DNA of 21,712 nt from Elysia marginata (lineage: Eukaryota; Mollusca; Gastropoda; Plakobranchidae). Positions 19,258 through 21,712 of the stretch are shown piece by piece; within the stretch, counting starts at the first letter, position 1; every line of letters begins with the position of its first letter. Both the position numbers and the translations under genes were made by a program. The DNA is taken from contig BMAT01001706.1 in NCBI GenBank assembly GCA_019649035.1, forward strand, positions 687,051 to 708,762. Reading direction: 5' to 3'. Below the pieces are notes generated by a model that was given only the letters and a program-made list of their open reading frames with translations, was not told the DNA's origin and searched no databases.

Positions 19258-19341
19258 TTATCTCTATGTCTGCCTCTCTCTTTCTCTCTAGCCCTGTGTA
19301 TCCATGCCTCTCTCTCTATTTCACTCTCTCTCTCTCTCTCT
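18845..19341 (+). repeat. Long pyrimidine-rich tract with (CT)n cores
   Basis: Pyrimidine-rich from about 18845, becoming mostly CT after 19110. The longest perfect CT run is at 19221-19251; another is at about 19322-19341. Three overlapping Ser/Leu-rich frames up to 151 codons are artefacts of the repeat, as is the Glu/Arg-rich frame on the minus strand. Confidence 0.93.
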
Positions 19342-19419
19342 GACACCCCTCGAGAGACATTGAAGATACAGCCACAGAGGGAGTTGATTCTACCCTGGGA
19401 TTCAGTTCGCTGATATGAG

Positions 19420-19620
19420 ATAACGCAAGATAAATGTAAACACCGAGGGCCTGGCCTGGCGGAGCTAGCTAGCATCAGTCTAGATCTAGTCAGGATGAAT
19501 GGGTCAGCTGGTCAGGGGGGTGAGTGCTGTCAATGTGAGGGCTCAGCCCCTGGGGACGACACACCTCTGGTCCCAGTCTACCCGTCTTCACAGCCACTTT
19601 ACGCTAACGATATAGATGTA
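19420..19620. other. GC-richer island with a donor-like site
   Basis: A balanced block downstream of the CT tract. An ATG at 19495-19497 with A at position -3 opens a short frame (MNGSAGQG) running into GTGAGT at 19520-19525, the shape of a first coding exon. Its phase fits an acceptor at 20799 only in a frame that stops after about 22 codons, so the link is doubtful. Confidence 0.2.
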
Positions 19621-19708
19621 CACATAGGGAGTATCGGAGAGATAAGGTTCTAACATTTACGCATTTCGTAGAAAACATACGTACAGTTAAAATGTTAAAA
19701 AATTTGGA

Positions 19709-19769
19709 CTATATTTCAAACGTAATGCTTTATTTCGAACGTAAATGCTATATTTCAAACGGTAATACT
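19709..19769 (+). repeat. Three-unit minisatellite
   Basis: Three 19-23 base units based on CTATATTTCAAACGTAATG start at 19709, 19728 and 19748. The second unit differs at two or three positions and the third has an inserted G and a divergent end. Confidence 0.75.
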
Positions 19770-20798
19770 GTTTCAGAATGTATCTTATGCAATAATAGCT
19801 TTAATAGCTTTACTGTAAACGTGTATAGGTCATCTACAATAATGACAAAAAAGAACAAACAGAAACGTTTTTAAAAATCCGTATTGGTCAGAGAATACAA
19901 TTTTCATATAAAATTAAGAGGTAGACAGAGCATCGATAACAAAAAAGGAGATGAAAAAATAGTTCTTAGAGAGAAGTGAACATATTGGCAAACACATATA
20001 AAAGTCGATAGAAGGAAGGTTACCAGGAAGGGGCCAAGATTGGGAGGAGGAACATGTGAATTGGTCGTTATACAGCTTGGTTTTTAGGCGCGTGAAAAAA
20101 AAACCAAAGTGGCCCCTTAGTGTGTTGGTGAGTTGTTCACACTCGTCATCAATCATTAGTGAGGGAGTCCTGCGCTGAGAGGTACTCACACTGCCACATG
20201 GAGTGGCTCAACAAACAAAGCAACCAGAAAATGAATTCTTCCTTTCGACATCTTTGTAAAGGAAGAAGATAATTATTGGCAATTCAAGCAGAGCTTTCCC
20301 AAACACGTGAAGGCCTACAAAGAAATTAGTAAACTAAACTTTATAACTGAAGATATTTAAGAGGAATGTCCCTACGTTTGTATGATAAGTTTTAAAATGT
20401 TCTCTTCTTTTCTACCAAGATAATTTAAGACACATATACTAAATTGTTAAAATATACTTTTTATCTATTAGGTGAACTCGTTTTACTGCTCCTTGCCATA
20501 CATAAAAATTGATAGTTAAACAGTGCCCATTGCATTATCTAGATTCCATCACAATCAGGACACAGAATGCTAGCTAGATTGATAAGTAGCAAATATAGAG
20601 CGTAATTCATTTGTTTTGGGAAGTCATTAGATGACCACGGACAAACTGCTATATAACTATATAATCTCATATGCTGATTTCTTTCGTGACACAAGAACCT
20701 TTATCTTTCTCAAAACGGACTAACTCTTTAGAACGTATGATGCTAAGTGCGTTGCATTCACTTTTCTAAAAAGTGCCTTTAGATTGATTTATTCACAG
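19770..20798. other. AT-rich stretch, nothing recognised
   Basis: No repeat unit, RNA or domain was recognised. A minus-strand frame at 19914-20189 (91 codons) has no identifiable domain. Confidence 0.5.
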
Positions 20799-20950
20799 GT
20801 GCCGAACAGTATCGGCGAATACCCAGCAACGTTGACCAACTCACCACCTACAAGTTCCCTGGGGTGTAATCAACCTGGTATAGTCTATGAGCCATGGGTT
20901 TTGTTAGGCTGGCATTGCCAGTATTGTAGGTATAACGAGCTCGGACTACG
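20799..20950 (+). CDS. Candidate internal exon, unknown product
   Basis: The segment is bounded by TTTATTCACAG (acceptor, ending 20798) and by GTAAGT at 20951 (ideal donor after CTACG). The frame beginning at 20799 is open across all 152 bases, giving 50 codons plus two bases. The product starts VPNSIGEYPATLTN, then LGCNQPGIVYEPW and GWHCQYCRYNELGLR. It has three Cys, two in a HCxxC arrangement, and several Trp and Tyr. A different frame also reads AEQYRRIPSNVDQLTTYKF before stopping, and the minus strand is open too, so the call is not secure. No family is recognised. The splice-site pair together with full openness is the best coding signal in the window. Confidence 0.3.
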
Positions 20951-21048
20951 GTAAGTACCTTGAAGTTTGAAACAACTTCTTTGACTGACTGCAAAGGTCT
21001 ACATTTTGTGAACACATAGTGATTGATGCGCTCATTACTTTTCATCAG
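20951..21048 (+). other. Candidate 98-base intron
   Basis: Starts GTAAGT and ends CATTACTTTTCATCAG, with CTGAC/CTGAC-like branch sequences near 20983-20990. The length is reasonable for a short invertebrate intron. Confidence 0.3.
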
Positions 21049-21193
21049 GCAAGCTTGCATCATGGGGTTAATCCAATACATGAGTGCGCGTCTTTTGAAG
21101 GGAATTGCACTGTATCTCTCTCTGCATGTGGCTCTAATCCGCGTGACTTATGTCTACATCCCAACGGACATGGAGACTCACACGCTCTACTGA
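21049..21193 (+). CDS. Candidate 3'-terminal exon, unknown product
   Basis: Joined to the preceding candidate exon, the split codon CG|G gives Arg and the frame stays open for 47 more codons to TGA at 21191-21193. The chain starts QACIMGLIQYMSARLLK, continues with a hydrophobic stretch of about 20 residues that could be a membrane segment, and ends TYVYIPTDMETHTLY. A competing frame, starting at 21049 and open to 21243, is Cys-rich and also plausible. No AATAAA was seen downstream in the window. The product is unrecognised; joined with the upstream piece it would be about 98 residues of C-terminal sequence. Confidence 0.25.
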
Positions 21194-21478
21194 CTGCACT
21201 CACTAGTTCGCTCTGCCGTGCCGGCTGCACGAGCACGACTTGAGGATGCGCAGCTTCATAAAGACTCGCGAAATCCGATAGAAACTTGATCTGAGGCATG
21301 CCGGGGGTATGTGACGACACGTTGATACGTTAAACTGACTGCTCATCAGATGAGGGGAAAGTTAAGACAAATGACCAGATGCCACAGATGGTTGGCACTT
21401 AAGAGAGATGATTTAGAAGGTGATGGAATCTTGCACGCGATGAAACGCATTGCTTCGAAGCTATCGTTTCGTGATATT
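21194..21478. other. Mixed stretch, no supported gene
   Basis: Balanced composition to about 21320, with a minus-strand frame (21060-21320) that lacks any recognisable domain; AT-rich after that. Confidence 0.45.
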
Positions 21479-21513
21479 GAGAGAGAGAGAGAGACAGAGA
21501 CATAGAGAGAGAG
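21479..21513 (+). repeat. (GA)n microsatellite
   Basis: GA units with single C and T interruptions over 35 bases. Confidence 0.93.
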
Positions 21514-21712
21514 CGAAATCCTTGCAGTAGAGTACAGGGTATTAAAATTATTCGTGGTTGTTTTTTCTGCTTTATTACAACCTTATTGATCACAATTATA
21601 AATCTTGTTTCTTTTAGCTCTTTCGATAAACAAGGTTTCCGATAAACCATCCAAAATGATACTTGATATAACAAGTTGGTCCTCCTATTTGAACGCAGAA
21701 TATCAAGCGTTT
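21514..21712. other. AT-rich end of window
   Basis: Nothing is recognised. A minus-strand frame at 21399-21674 is partly a translation of the GA repeat. Confidence 0.5.

Noticed and set aside
18888-19413. Overlapping Ser/Leu-rich frames up to 151 codons
   Set aside because: Direct translation of the pyrimidine/CT tract in three frames; the minus-strand Glu/Arg frame is the same artefact.
19495-20866. First-exon candidate MNGSAGQG joined to the acceptor at 20799
   Set aside because: The required phase leads into a frame that stops at 20867-20869 within the exon, giving only a 31-residue peptide.
20799-20950. snRNA-like reading on the minus strand (begins near ACTTACC)
   Set aside because: The resemblance is limited to the reverse complement of the GTAAGT donor. 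The rest does not match U1 or any other spliceosomal RNA I could recall.

Overview
The window looks like non-coding or very gene-poor DNA from a metazoan nuclear genome, most likely an invertebrate with a large, repeat-rich genome. It is AT-rich overall, has no compact operon-like gene order, and carries many simple-sequence repeats: (CT/GA)n, (AAT)n, (AGT)n, (GATA)n, (CA)n and (TTTTG)n. It also holds a 5'-truncated, decayed non-LTR retrotransposon of the CR1/L2/Rex1 type. The density of CT/GA and AAT repeats is reminiscent of decapod crustaceans, and some molluscs are also possible. This is an impression only, since no lineage-specific gene is present. No rRNA, tRNA, snRNA, CRISPR array or complete gene could be supported.

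Layout. 1-900: contig-like start with a 17-base C run, then a pyrimidine tract. 929-1412: LINE 3' end with frameshifted reverse-transcriptase C-terminus and a short ATTTC tail. 1860-2560: higher-complexity island with a nuclear-receptor DR1-like motif, an imperfect CAG cluster and homeodomain/FOX-like motifs. 3160-3440 and 5090-5260: two further islands; the second contains a near-perfect RFX X-box. 6060-6140: GA tract. 6820-7140: dense motif island. 9712-9960: island with weak open frames on both strands. 9998-10072: GATA array. 11020-11118: (CT)n. 12289-12675: large AAT array, then a compound AAT/AAC/AAT/ATT/AGT array, embedded among three diverged copies of a unit of about 110 bp. 13450-14945: GA and TTTTG repeats. 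15140-15340 and 17035-17240: GC-richer islands. 18379-18526: nested inverted repeats. 18845-19341: long pyrimidine tract. 19709-19769: small minisatellite. 20799-21193: the best candidate for real coding sequence, two open segments joined in phase by a 98-base intron with good splice sites.

No set of genes here can be said to work together. Most long open frames are translations of CT/AAT microsatellites or T-rich DNA, or begin with GTG/TTG rather than ATG. The points most worth following are the two-exon candidate at 20799-21193, the possible terminal exon at 16131-16305, the X-box at 5201-5214, the exact 18-base repeat shared by 12026 and 13519, and the clustered islands, which may be conserved regulatory elements of a distant gene.
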